A stretch of 64,000 nucleotides of DNA from Nocardioides sp. ChNu-153 (GCF_030466625.1 NZ_JADEVT010000001.1:186001-250000); one strand, 5' to 3'; positions 8,154 through 16,888 are shown, counted from the first letter of the stretch. The notes: generated by a model from the letters alone, not told the origin. Numbers and translations: made by a program.

Positions 8154-11100
8154 GTGCTCGAGAACCAGGTCGACCCGACCAACGACGAGACCCGCACCAC
8201 CGACGGCACGGCGCAGGACGCGCCCGCCGCCCCCGAGGCGGCGCCCCCTCGGAAGCGTGCCCCCCGCAAGACCGCCTCCCGCGCCACGACGGCGCCCGCC
8301 GAGCCCGCGGACGAGGCCGCGCCCGACACGGCGCCGGCCGACGGCGATGCCCCCGAGGCCCCGGCAGCCCCCGCGAAGAAGGCCGCCGCCCGCAAGACCA
8401 CCCGCGCGCCCCGCAAGAAGGCGGCTGCGGCTCCCGAGACCACCGCGCCCGAGGTGGCCGCGCCCGAGGCTGCCGCGCCCGAGGCTGCCGCGCCCGAGGT
8501 GGCCGCGCCGACGGCCGCCGCGGAGGCGGAGCTGACCCCCGAGGTCGCGCCCGAGGCGGCAGCGCCCGCGAAGAAGACCGCGCGCAAGAGCGCCGCCAAG
8601 AAGTCGACGCGCAAGCGGGCCGCCGCGCCCGCCGCGCCCGCCGAGCAGGCGGGTGAGCAGCCGGTCGAGGTCGCCGTCGACGCTCCCGTCGCCGTGCCCG
8701 TCGCCACCCCCGGCACCGAGGTGCTGGTGGTCGACGCGCCCGCCGAGGTGACCGGCGAGGCCGAGCAGGCCGGCGACGCCGTGCCGGCGAAGAAGGCCGC
8801 GACCCGCAAGACCGCCGCGCGCAAGACGGCAGCGAAGAAGACCACGGCCAAGAAGGCCACCGCGCGCACCCGTGCCGCCGAGGTCGCCCCCGAGGGCGCT
8901 GCCGAGGTCGCCCCCGAGGGTGCTCCGGAGGCCCCGCAGGCGCCCGAGGTCGCCGGTGCGCCGGGCGCCGCCGGCGTCCCGCTCTTCCAGGTGCCCGACG
9001 CCACGGCGACCCCGCGTCGGCGTACCCGCAAGCAGGCGGAGGCGCCCGCGCCCGTCGAGCCGCCCGTCGAGGTGGAGGACGAGGAGCTCGAGGACGCCGA
9101 GGCGGCCGCGGAGGCCGAGGCCACCGAGAGCACCGAGGCGACCGAGGTCGCCGGCATCGTCGAGTCGCTCGGCTCCGCGGGCGGGACCGACGCCGAGGGC
9201 TCCGACGACGCCGAGGACGCGGACGACGAGTCCGCGGACCGCGCCGACGACGGCTCCGACGACCAGGGCGAGGGGGGCGGCGCGCGCCGTCGTCGCCGCC
9301 GGGGCGGACGCCGCCGGCGCAAGTCGGGTGGCGGGGACCAGAACGGCGACCAGGGCGGTGACCAGGGCGACGGCGGGAACGACGGCGCCTCCGGCGACGC
9401 CGCCACGGCCGACACGTCCGGCGACACCTCCACGGACACCCCGGCCGGAGACGCCGAGGGCGGCGCGGGCCAGGCCGAGGGCGACGAGCCCGCCCAGGGC
9501 GGGCAGCGCCAGGGCGGGCGGGGTGGCCGCGGCGGCCGCGGCGGTCGCGGCGGTCGCGGCGCGGAGGAGCGCACCGACGGCCCCACCGACGGCACGGACG
9601 CCGCCGGCGACACCGAGGGCGACGCCGAGGGTGACGACGCGGGTGACGGCAACGACAACGGGGACGGCTCCGGCAGCGGCTCGTCGCGCCGCCGTCGCCG
9701 CCGTCGCCGCTCGGGCGACTCCGCGGGCGGCGGGAACGACGACCCGGAGAACACCGTCACGAAGGTGCGCTCCGCGCGCGCCGTCGAGGACGAGATCACG
9801 TCGATCTCCGGCTCCACGCGCCTCGAGGCCAAGAAGCAGCGTCGCCGCGACGGCCGCGAGGCCGGTCGCCGCCGTGCGCCCATCGTCAGCGAGGCCGAGT
9901 TCCTGGCCCGCCGCGAGGCCGTCGACCGCGTCATGGTCGTGCGGCAGAAGGGCGACCTGACGCAGATCGCCGTGCTCGAGGACAAGGTGCTCGTCGAGCA
10001 CTACGTGGCCCGCGAGTCGCAGACCTCGATCATCGGCAACGTCTACGTCGGTCGCGTGCAGAACGTGCTGCCCTCGATGGAGGCGGCGTTCATCGACATC
10101 GGCAAGGGCCGCAACGCGGTGCTCTACGCCGGCGAGGTCAACTGGTCGGCGCTGGGCCACAAGGACGGGCAGCCGCGGAAGATCGAGTCGGTGCTGTCCT
10201 CGGGCCAGACGGTGCTGGTGCAGGTCACCAAGGACCCGATCGGCCACAAGGGCGCCCGCCTCACCAGCCAGGTCAGCCTGGCCGGCCGCTTCCTCGTCTA
10301 CGTGCCCGACGGCACCACGAGCGGCATCTCGCGCAAGCTGCCCGACACCGAGCGCACGCGCCTCAAGACGCTGCTCAAGGAGATCGTCCCCGACACCGCG
10401 GGCGTCATCGTCCGCACGGCCGCCGAGGGCGCCAGCGAGGAGGAACTGACGGCCGACGTCGAGCGCCTCAAGGCCCGTTGGGAGGACATCGAGGCCCGCT
10501 CGGGCAAGGGCGGCGCGCCGCAGCTGCTGTACGGCGAGCCCGACCTGACCCTGAAGGTCGTCCGGGACCTGTTCACGGAGGACTTCTCGCGCCTCGTCAT
10601 CGAGGGCGACGACGCCTGGCAGACGGTGTCGCAGTACGTCGCGGACGTGGCCCCCGACCTCGCCGACCGCCTCGAGCGGTACGAGCCCGACCGCTCGGCG
10701 AGCATCAGCAAGGACGTCTTCGAGAAGTTCCGCGTCGACGAGCAGATCGCGAAGGGCCTGGACCGCAAGGTGTGGCTGCCCTCCGGCGGCTCGCTGGTCA
10801 TCGACCGCACCGAGGCCATGACGGTCGTCGACGTCAACACCGGCAAGTTCACCGGCTCCGGGGGCAACCTGGAGGAGACCGTCACGAAGAACAACCTCGA
10901 GGCGGCCGAGGAGATCGTGCGCCAGCTCCGGCTGCGCGACATCGGCGGCATCATCGTCGTCGACTTCATCGACATGGTGCTCGAGAGCAACCGCGACCTC
11001 GTGCTCCGCCGCATGGTGGAGTGCCTGAGCCGCGACCGCACGCGCCACCAGGTCGCCGAGGTCACCTCGCTGGGCCTCGTGCAGATGACGCGCAAGCGCA

Positions 11101-11813
11101 TCGGCACGGGCCTGCTCGAGTCCTTCAGCGAGAACTGCACCCACTGCCAGGGCCGCGGCGTCGTCATCCACGACCACCCGGTCGACCCGAACAAGGGCGG
11201 CGGCAACGGCGGCGGGAACAACGGCGGCGGCAACGGCGGGGGTGACGACGACCGTCGCTCCGGCGGCCGGCGCGGCCGCGGTCGCGGCAAGGGCGGCGAG
11301 CAGGCCGAGTCGCGCCCGACGCCCCCGAAGGTGCCCACGCCGGCCGAGATCGCCGCGATGGCCCGGCCCGCCCCGGCGGCCGACGACGTCCCCGGCGACG
11401 ACGCCGTCGACCCGTCGGTCGACGCACCGGTGGAGGCCCCCGCGGCCGACGCCACCGACGTCGCCGAGGTGGCCGAGGTCGTCGAGACCGCCGCTCGCCA
11501 CGACGCGGAGAGCGCCGTCGAGGTCGTGGCCGCCGCCGAGTCGGCCGACCCCGACGACGAGGTCCTCGAGGCCGAGCCGACCGCCGACCCGACCGCCGAG
11601 CCGGTCACCGCGCCGGAGCCGGCGCCGGCGACCACCGGCCCGGTGACGCGCTCGGTCCAGCGCACGGCGCGCACGGCGAAGGTCGTCGCGACCAAGGAGG
11701 CCGTCGTGCTGACGGTCGACCCAGCGGCGGAGCCGACCGCGCCGGTCGTCACGCCGGCGCCGAGCGTGACCGTCGTGACGCGGACGCGCCGCGGCGTACC
11801 GTCCTCCGACTGA
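8154..11813 (+). CDS. rne: ribonuclease E/G (Rne)
   Basis: Endoribonuclease central to mRNA turnover and rRNA processing, 1219 residues. GTG 8154 was chosen because AGGAG lies 4 bases upstream; a TTG further up has no such site. Residues 1-about 560 are a low-complexity region of Ala/Pro/Glu, Lys-rich AKKTARK-type blocks, Arg clusters and a GGRG repeat. The catalytic half follows: S1 domain from about residue 595 (NVYVGRVQNVLPSMEAAFIDIG), DNase-I-like metal site VVDVNTGKFTG near 890, and the Zn-link CTHCQGRG near 994. An acidic Ala/Val-rich tail of about 200 residues ends the protein. In actinobacteria such disordered arms usually carry RNA- and degradosome-binding sites. A leader of over 200 bases precedes it and a strong hairpin follows. 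Confidence 0.95.
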   Translation: MLENQVDPTNDETRTTDGTAQDAPAAPEAAPPRKRAPRKTASRATTAPAEPADEAAPDTAPADGDAPEAPAAPAKKAAARKTTRAPRKKAAAAPETTAPEVAAPEAAAPEAAAPEVAAPTAAAEAELTPEVAPEAAAPAKKTARKSAAKKSTRKRAAAPAAPAEQAGEQPVEVAVDAPVAVPVATPGTEVLVVDAPAEVTGEAEQAGDAVPAKKAATRKTAARKTAAKKTTAKKATARTRAAEVAPEGAAEVAPEGAPEAPQAPEVAGAPGAAGVPLFQVPDATATPRRRTRKQAEAPAPVEPPVEVEDEELEDAEAAAEAEATESTEATEVAGIVESLGSAGGTDAEGSDDAEDADDESADRADDGSDDQGEGGGARRRRRRGGRRRRKSGGGDQNGDQGGDQGDGGNDGASGDAATADTSGDTSTDTPAGDAEGGAGQAEGDEPAQGGQRQGGRGGRGGRGGRGGRGAEERTDGPTDGTDAAGDTEGDAEGDDAGDGNDNGDGSGSGSSRRRRRRRRSGDSAGGGNDDPENTVTKVRSARAVEDEITSISGSTRLEAKKQRRRDGREAGRRRAPIVSEAEFLARREAVDRVMVVRQKGDLTQIAVLEDKVLVEHYVARESQTSIIGNVYVGRVQNVLPSMEAAFIDIGKGRNAVLYAGEVNWSALGHKDGQPRKIESVLSSGQTVLVQVTKDPIGHKGARLTSQVSLAGRFLVYVPDGTTSGISRKLPDTERTRLKTLLKEIVPDTAGVIVRTAAEGASEEELTADVERLKARWEDIEARSGKGGAPQLLYGEPDLTLKVVRDLFTEDFSRLVIEGDDAWQTVSQYVADVAPDLADRLERYEPDRSASISKDVFEKFRVDEQIAKGLDRKVWLPSGGSLVIDRTEAMTVVDVNTGKFTGSGGNLEETVTKNNLEAAEEIVRQLRLRDIGGIIVVDFIDMVLESNRDLVLRRMVECLSRDRTRHQVAEVTSLGLVQMTRKRIGTGLLESFSENCTHCQGRGVVIHDHPVDPNKGGGNGGGNNGGGNGGGDDDRRSGGRRGRGRGKGGEQAESRPTPPKVPTPAEIAAMARPAPAADDVPGDDAVDPSVDAPVEAPAADATDVAEVAEVVETAARHDAESAVEVVAAAESADPDDEVLEAEPTADPTAEPVTAPEPAPATTGPVTRSVQRTARTAKVVATKEAVVLTVDPAAEPTAPVVTPAPSVTVVTRTRRGVPSSD

Positions 11814-11833
11814 CGCGCCACCCCGCACCACGA

Positions 11834-11867
11834 CCGACGGCCCCCGGGACCCCCCGGGGGCCGTCGG
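11834..11867 (+). terminator. rne terminator hairpin
   Basis: A perfect 12-bp stem (CCGACGGCCCCC with its complement) around a 10-base loop, starting 20 bases after the rne stop. There is no T tract, as is common in actinobacterial terminators. Confidence 0.75.
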
Positions 11868-11972
11868 CGTCCGTCGTCAAGCAGGTCCACGCCTCGGGAA
11901 GCCCTGGGCGCGCCGTACTAACCCGAGTAAGTTGCTCGACATTGCGTCAGTCGACGACCGAGAGGTGCGCCC

Positions 11973-13259
11973 ATGTCCTACCGTCCCGAGACCCTCGCCG
12001 TGCACGCCGGGCAGGAGGAGGCCGACCCGGCCACGAACGCCCGCGCGGTGCCGATCTACCAGACGACGTCCTACGTCTTCGACGACACCGAGCACGCGGC
12101 CAACCTGTTCTCGCTGGCCGAGCCGGGCAACATCTACACGCGGATCATGAACCCGACCCAGTCGGTGTTCGAGGACCGGCTGACCCAGCTCGAGGGCGGG
12201 GTCGGCGCGCTGGCCACGGCGTCGGGGTCGGCGGCGGTGACCTACGCGGTGCTCAACCTGACCTACGCGGGCGACAACATCGTCGCGCTGTCGACGCTGT
12301 ACGGCGGCACGTACGCCCTCTTCGCCCACACGCTGCCGCAGTTCGGCGTCGAGGTGCGCTTCGTCGACCCGGGCGACCCGCAGGCGCTGGACGCGGCGGT
12401 CGACGAGCGCACCAAGCTGGTGTTCGCCGAGACGATCGGCAACCCGCGCCTCAACGTCGTCGACATCCGGGCGTGGGCCGACGCGGCGCACGCGCACGGG
12501 CTGCCGTTGATCGTCGACAACACCACGCCGACGCCGTACCTCGCGCGCGTCTTCGACCACGGCGCGGACGTCGCGGTGCACTCGGCGACGAAGTACATCG
12601 GCGGCCACGGCACGTCGGTCGGCGGCATCATCGTGGACTCCGGCAACTTCGACTGGGCGGCGCACGCCGAGCGATTCCCCGGGCTGACGCAGCCCGACGC
12701 GGCGTACCACGGGGTGGTGTGGACCGAGGCGGTCGGCAACCTGGCCTACATCATCCGGGCGCGCACGGTGCTGCTGCGCAACACGGGGGCGGCCGTCGCG
12801 CCGCTGAACTCGTGGCTGTTCCTCCAGGGCCTCGAGACGCTGCACCTGCGCCTCGAGCGCCACAGCGCGAACGCGCTGCGGATCGCGGAGTGGCTGCAGG
12901 GCCACGACGCGGTGGCGTGGGTCAGCTACCCCGGGCTCGAGGGCGACCCGAGCAAGGAGGTCGCCGACCGCATCCTCACGGGCAAGGGGTACGGCGGGCT
13001 CGTCAGCTTCGGCCTGCGCTCGGGTCGCGACGGCGGCCGCCGGTTCGTCGAGGCGCTCGAGCTGTTCAGCCACCTGGCCAACATCGGCGACGCCAAGTCG
13101 CTGGCCATCCACAACGCCACGACGACCCACAGCCAGCTCACGACCGAGGAACTCGAGGCCGCCGGCGTGCCGGAGGACCTCGTGCGGCTGTCGGTGGGCA
13201 TCGAGAACGTCGACGACCTCATCGCCGACCTCGAGCAGGCGCTCACCCAGGCGAAGTGA
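11973..13259 (+). CDS. metY: O-acetylhomoserine sulfhydrylase (PLP-dependent)
   Basis: 428 residues, normal for MetY, which makes homocysteine from O-acetylhomoserine and sulfide in the cytosol. Cys/Met-metabolism PLP family marks are visible: YQTTSYVFDDTEHAANLF, YTRIMNPT, the cofactor region VDNTTPTPYL, and the Schiff-base lysine in VHSATKYIGGHGTSVGG. SLAIHNATTTHSQLT near the C-terminus is typical of MetY. The ATG is at the expected distance from the conserved N-terminus. metX follows after 13 bases, so substrate maker and user are probably co-transcribed. The roughly 105 bases between the rne terminator and this gene show no riboswitch I could recognise. Confidence 0.95.
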   Translation: MSYRPETLAVHAGQEEADPATNARAVPIYQTTSYVFDDTEHAANLFSLAEPGNIYTRIMNPTQSVFEDRLTQLEGGVGALATASGSAAVTYAVLNLTYAGDNIVALSTLYGGTYALFAHTLPQFGVEVRFVDPGDPQALDAAVDERTKLVFAETIGNPRLNVVDIRAWADAAHAHGLPLIVDNTTPTPYLARVFDHGADVAVHSATKYIGGHGTSVGGIIVDSGNFDWAAHAERFPGLTQPDAAYHGVVWTEAVGNLAYIIRARTVLLRNTGAAVAPLNSWLFLQGLETLHLRLERHSANALRIAEWLQGHDAVAWVSYPGLEGDPSKEVADRILTGKGYGGLVSFGLRSGRDGGRRFVEALELFSHLANIGDAKSLAIHNATTTHSQLTTEELEAAGVPEDLVRLSVGIENVDDLIADLEQALTQAK

Positions 13260-13272
13260 CCCGCGACCCCCG

Positions 13273-14391
13273 GTGAGCGAGCCCGTCGCGTCCGCCGACC
13301 CCGCGCCCCGCACGCTCGTGCGGGGCGACGGGGTCGGTCACGTTGTCACGCGCACCGCCGTGGTCGCGACCCCCGAGGACCCCCTCGTGCTCGCCGGGGG
13401 AGGGGTGCTCGAGCACGTCGAGGTGGCCTACGAGACGTACGGCGAGCTGTCCCCGGCCCGCGACAACGTCGTGCTCGTCGCCCACGCCCTGACCGGGGAC
13501 GCGCACGCCGCGGGCCACCACGGCGACCCGTCGCGGCGGGGGTGGTGGGACGACCTGATCGGACCGGGCCGGGCGGTCGACACCGACCGGTGGTTCGTCG
13601 TGTGCCCCAACCTGCTGGGGGGCTGCCGGGGCACCACCGGTCCGTCGTCGGTCGATCCCGCGACGGGGCGTCCGTACGGCCCCGACTTCCCCGAGCTCGC
13701 GGTGCGGGACCTCGTGAGCGTTCACCGCCGGCTGCTCGACGTGCTCGGCATCGGTGCCGTGCACGCCGGGGTCGGTGGGTCGCTCGGGGGCATGCAGGTG
13801 CTGCAGTGGCTGGGCGACGAGCCGGGGCGGGTACGGCGCGCCGTGCTCGTCGCGGCCACCGCGCGCCTCACCGCGGAGAACATCGGCTTCTCCGCGGTCG
13901 CGCGGGAGGCCATCACCTCCGACCCCGACTTCCACGGCGGCCGGTACGCCGAGCACGGCGTCGCCCCCGCCCGGGGGCTCAAGGTGGCGCGGATGATGGC
14001 CCACATCACCTACGTGTCGGCGCGGGGCCTGGAGGAGAAGTACGGCCGCGCCGGCATCGAGGGCTACCTCCAGCACCAGGGCGAGTCGTTCGTGCGGCGC
14101 TTCGACGCCGGGTCCTACCTCGTCCTGACCCGCGTGCTCGACCGGTTCGACCCCTTCGCCGACCCGGGCTTCTCGCCGGCCGTCGCGTCGGGCGACCCGG
14201 ACGTGCTGGCCATCAGCTTCGACTCCGACTGGCGCTTCGGCACGGCGCACTCGGCGTTCCTCGTCGACCGGCTCGCGGCAGCCGGCGTACGCGTGCGGCA
14301 CGAGGAGCTCGCCTCGCCGTGGGGCCACGACTCGTTCCTGCTCCGCCCGCCCGGCTACCACGAGCTCGTGGCCGAGTTCCTGGAGGCGTGA
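13273..14391 (+). CDS. metX: homoserine O-acetyltransferase
   Basis: 372-residue alpha/beta-hydrolase-fold acyltransferase that activates homoserine with acetyl-CoA for MetY. The nucleophile is Ser170 in GVGGSLGGMQVLQW. Asp319 (SFDSDW) and His352 (WGHDSFL) complete the triad, and NLLGGCRGTTGPSS is the family oxyanion-loop signature. GTG 13273 gives the usual N-terminus and lies 13 bases after metY. The tail ends at a block of short repeats that belongs to the flank of the next element. Confidence 0.95.
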   Translation: MSEPVASADPAPRTLVRGDGVGHVVTRTAVVATPEDPLVLAGGGVLEHVEVAYETYGELSPARDNVVLVAHALTGDAHAAGHHGDPSRRGWWDDLIGPGRAVDTDRWFVVCPNLLGGCRGTTGPSSVDPATGRPYGPDFPELAVRDLVSVHRRLLDVLGIGAVHAGVGGSLGGMQVLQWLGDEPGRVRRAVLVAATARLTAENIGFSAVAREAITSDPDFHGGRYAEHGVAPARGLKVARMMAHITYVSARGLEEKYGRAGIEGYLQHQGESFVRRFDAGSYLVLTRVLDRFDPFADPGFSPAVASGDPDVLAISFDSDWRFGTAHSAFLVDRLAAAGVRVRHEELASPWGHDSFLLRPPGYHELVAEFLEA

Positions 14392-14420
14392 CGGGGGATC
14401 GGGGCGCGCGTGCGCCGGCG

Positions 14421-14511
14421 CGGTGGTCGAGGTGGCGGCGCTGGTCCGGTGGTCGAGGTGGTACTGATTCCGGTGGTCGAGGTGGCTGCGCTGGTCCGGT
14501 GGTTGAGGTGG
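14421..14511 (+). repeat. four tandem copies of a 15-bp core, spacing 24-26 bp
   Basis: The core CGGTGGTCGAGGTGG begins at 14421, 14447, 14471 and 14497; the last copy has one change. Copies 1 and 3 also share their spacer (differing by one base), so the true unit is about 26 bp. The final copy runs into the left 42-bp palindromic element. The array occupies the gap between metX and the HNH gene and contains no gene. Confidence 0.85.
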
Positions 14512-14537
14512 CCGCCCCAGCGGCCCTCGAAACCACG
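14496..14537 (+). repeat. left 42-bp palindromic element flanking the 13E12 gene
   Basis: Its reverse complement matches 15918-15959 at 41 of 42 positions. Each copy is itself an imperfect hairpin: about 14 of 17 arm positions pair (GTGGTT with AAACCAC, GGCCGC with GCGGCC). It ends 110 bases before the HNH start codon. Confidence 0.9.
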
Positions 14538-14647
14538 ACCGGGGTGGGAGGCGTCAGTGCGAACCCGCCTCGACCTGCGGAAACTCGACCTGTGGACAGG
14601 CGTCGTCTCTGGTCAGAACTGTCGGTGGCCCCTGGTGTCATGGACCC

Positions 14648-15898
14648 ATGACCGAGACCGCGCTGCACCCCCTGGCCGGGGTCGTCGCGCGTCTCGACGA
14701 GGCCATCGACGACGGCTTCGAGGTCGGACTCCTGACGCTGGGCCCGGCCGAGACGGGTGCCGCGCTGGTCGAGCTCGAGCGGGCGGCCAACCGTCTCACG
14801 GCCCTGCAGTCCAAGCTCCTGGCGCACGCCACTGAGGTGCGGGTCGAGGATCACACGGGGGCGCCGTCGACCGCGGTGTGGTTCGCGAGCGCCACGGCCA
14901 CCACCCGCGCGGAGGCGCACCGTCGGGTGCGGGCGGCGGTGACGATCGACGAGCAGTACGACGCGCTCGCCGCCGCGGGCAGCTCCGGCGCCGTCTCGCA
15001 AGACCAGACCGAGGTCATTGTTCGGGCCCTCGACGACCTCGGCGACGGTGTTCCGCCTCAGGTCCGAGTCGAGGCGGAACAGACGCTGGTCGGGTTCGCC
15101 CGCGAGCACGACGCCAAGGCTCTCCGCGTGCTGGGCCGGCGGATCCTCGACGTCGTCGCGCCCGCTGTCGGTGAGGCGCGTGAGGCGGAGCTGTTGGCGC
15201 GGGAGGAGCGCGAGGCGGCCGCGAAGATCCGACTCATGCTGCGCGAGGACGGCCAGGGCTGTGTCCACGGCCGGTTCACGGTGCCGGAGCTGCACGGCGC
15301 GATGTTCGCCAAGATGCTCGACGCGATCGCGTCCCCCCGGCGTGCTCACCTGCGTGATGAGGCCGCCGACGCCCCCGCCGACCCGCGCCCGTCGTGGGAG
15401 CGTCGCGGCCAGGCGTTCGTGGAGCTCATCGAGCGGATGCGCGACGCCGATCTGCCCGATGCCGCCGGGGCTGGCGCGACGGTCGTGGTGACGATGCAGG
15501 TCGACACCCTCACCGGAGGTCTGGCCGCGGCGTCGCTCGACACCGGCCACCGCATCTCTCCGGGTGAGGCCCGCCGCCTGGCGTGCGGTGCAGACCTGGT
15601 GCCGGCCGTGCTCGGCACGAAGAGCGAGGTCCTCGACCTCGGCCGCACCGCCCGGTTCCACACCAAACCCCAACGCATCGCGATGATCCTGCGCGACGGC
15701 GGCTGCACCGCGGACGGATGCGACGCCCCACCGCACTGGTGCGAGGCGCACCACGACCACCCCTGGTCGAGGGGAGGCCACACCTCCGTCGAACGCGGAC
15801 GGTTGCTGTGCTGGCGCCACCACCGCGTGGCCCACGACCCGACGTACCTCACCGAGACCCTTGGCACCGGCAAGCTCAGGTTCACCCGACGGGTCTGA
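14648..15898 (+). CDS. 13E12 repeat family protein: DUF222 plus HNH endonuclease domain
   Basis: 416 residues, a typical length for this multi-copy actinobacterial family. DUF222 covers roughly residues 20-320. The C-terminal HNH nuclease domain has CTADGCDAPPHWCEAHH, HPWSRGGHTSVERG and LLCWRHHRVAHDP, so the Cys pairs and the histidines for metal binding and catalysis are all present and the domain looks intact. Mycobacterial REP13E12 copies serve as integration sites for phiRv1; the protein's own function is unsettled. A possible -10 (TGTCAT, 6 bases before ATG) suggests a leaderless transcript. Inverted 42-bp elements bracket the gene, the right one 19 bases after the stop. Third positions hold somewhat more A/T than in neighbouring genes, consistent with transfer. 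Confidence 0.9.
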   Translation: MTETALHPLAGVVARLDEAIDDGFEVGLLTLGPAETGAALVELERAANRLTALQSKLLAHATEVRVEDHTGAPSTAVWFASATATTRAEAHRRVRAAVTIDEQYDALAAAGSSGAVSQDQTEVIVRALDDLGDGVPPQVRVEAEQTLVGFAREHDAKALRVLGRRILDVVAPAVGEAREAELLAREEREAAAKIRLMLREDGQGCVHGRFTVPELHGAMFAKMLDAIASPRRAHLRDEAADAPADPRPSWERRGQAFVELIERMRDADLPDAAGAGATVVVTMQVDTLTGGLAAASLDTGHRISPGEARRLACGADLVPAVLGTKSEVLDLGRTARFHTKPQRIAMILRDGGCTADGCDAPPHWCEAHHDHPWSRGGHTSVERGRLLCWRHHRVAHDPTYLTETLGTGKLRFTRRV

Positions 15899-15917
15899 TG
15901 AGCCCGGATGTCTGACA

Positions 15918-15959
15918 CGTGGTTTCGAGGGCCGCCGGGGCGGCCACCTCAACCACCGG
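15918..15959 (-). repeat. right 42-bp palindromic element, inverted copy
   Basis: Inverted copy of 14496-14537 with a single mismatch in the loop. It stands 19 bases after the HNH gene stop. Similarity stops abruptly at both ends of the 42 bases, so this looks like a discrete element. Confidence 0.9.
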
Positions 15960-15969
15960 AATGGGCCGG

Positions 15970-16071
15970 CGGGCCACCTCGCCACCGCACTGACGCGCGA
16001 CCCCTCAGCCACCGCACTGCCGCGCCTCAGTCACCGCGCTGCCGCGCGCCGCGCGGCCACCTCGACAGGTC
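15970..16071 (-). repeat. degenerate tandem repeats beyond the right element
   Basis: Three diverged units beginning CCACCGCACTG, CCACCGCACTG and TCACCGCGCTG, spaced about 22-27 bases, then a CCACCTCGAC end. On the opposite strand these resemble the GGTGG-rich units left of the HNH gene, so the arrays are roughly mirror images. The rest of the gap to the next gene shows nothing recognisable. Confidence 0.55.
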
Positions 16072-16128
16072 GCACGTCGAGTCTGCGTACTCACGCGCGG
16101 CCGGGCGCCGCGGCGCGACGGTGGCCGG

Positions 16129-16527
16129 GTGCGCACCTCCCTCTTCCTCGCCGTCGTCGTCCACGTGCTCCTCCTGATCCCGTACGCCGACGCAGGGGGC
16201 GGTTCGCGTCGAGACCTCCACGAGGTCGTGCTGGGGCTCGTGGTGCCCGGGTCCGTGCTCGCGCTCGTCGCCCTGGTGCTGCCGCTGGCCTACTTCGAGG
16301 GAGGCACCCGGTGGCTCGGGACCGTCTGCATCGGGATGGGTGTGGCGTCGGGCGTCCCGATGACGCCCTACGTCGTCGAGCTGGCCGCGTGGGCGGGCGG
16401 GTGGGAGCCGACGTGGCTGCCGCTCGTCGGTTTCTTCCTCCCGGGCTTCGTGACCTCGTTGGTCCTCGTCGTCCTCGGGACGGCCGCGGTCCTCGCCGAC
16501 CGGCAGCGCGAGCTGCAGGAGTCGTGA
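16129..16527 (+). CDS. small membrane protein, four predicted helices
   Basis: 132 residues from GTG 16129. Hydrophobic helices lie at about residues 2-18, 32-53, 62-80 and 96-118, with a Gly/Arg loop after the first and a charged Gln/Glu-rich C-terminal end. No family is recognised and no upstream Shine-Dalgarno site is obvious, so the start is uncertain. The stop is 2 bases from the next small membrane gene. Strong GC bias at third positions supports real coding. It is the first gene outside the right flank of the HNH island. Confidence 0.6.
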   Translation: MRTSLFLAVVVHVLLLIPYADAGGGSRRDLHEVVLGLVVPGSVLALVALVLPLAYFEGGTRWLGTVCIGMGVASGVPMTPYVVELAAWAGGWEPTWLPLVGFFLPGFVTSLVLVVLGTAAVLADRQRELQES

Positions 16528-16529
16528 GC

Positions 16530-16888
16530 ATGGAGGACCGCCGCGGCGGTGCGTCGCGGACGGCGCCCGGGAACGCCCGGGCCGTGGTGCGCGGCGTCCT
16601 CCTCCTCCACGTCGCGGTGACCGCGCTCGCGGGCCCGCGAACAGGACCCCGACCGGGGACGCGGCCGACGCGGTGCTCGCCGCGCCCAGCGCGGCCGGAG
16701 CAGGCACCGCCCTCCTCGTCGGCGACACCCGCGTCGTCGGTGCGACGGCGGCCCTGGCCGCGGTGGGGACGCTGCTGTCCCTCTCGGCCGCTGCCCTCGC
16801 CGGCCCGCTCGGCGGTGGTGCGCCGGGCGCGATCGGGGCGAGCGCCCTCGTCCTCCTGGTGGCCGCGGCGTGGGCGGCCGCGCCCTAG
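16530..16888 (+). pseudogene. small membrane protein gene with a probable one-base frameshift
   Basis: From ATG 16530, the first frame reads MEDRRGGASRTAPGNARAVV and then a hydrophobic run ending TALAG, with strong GC3 up to about 16636. It then turns into a Pro/Arg/Ser shadow with weak codons. A second frame, shifted by -1, takes over at about the same point (PANRTPTGDAADAVLAAPSA) with strong GC3 and two or three more hydrophobic helices, ending at TAG 16886. Joined, they give about 118 residues with three or four helices. The simplest reading is a one-base deletion near 16632-16642; sequencing error or programmed -1 frameshifting are alternatives. No function recognised. Confidence 0.55.

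Noticed and set aside
6861-11831. A very long open frame (over 1,600 codons) on the minus strand opposite rne
   Set aside because: It is a product of the biased codons of rne and neighbours; the translation is Arg/Gly/Leu repeats with no domain and no stop-free conservation signal.
11868-11972. Possible SAM-sensing riboswitch upstream of metY
   Set aside because: The position is right for SAM-II/IV types, but the 105 bases show none of the conserved core segments or a pseudoknot layout that I could recognise.
14421-14537. CRISPR-like array
   Set aside because: Only four short, unequal units with similar rather than unique spacers and no cas genes; better explained as decayed tandem copies of the palindrome arm.
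15899-16128. Small coding frames right of the HNH gene
   Set aside because: Translations are Arg/Pro/Thr repeats arising from the degenerate tandem repeats; no start site or codon signal.
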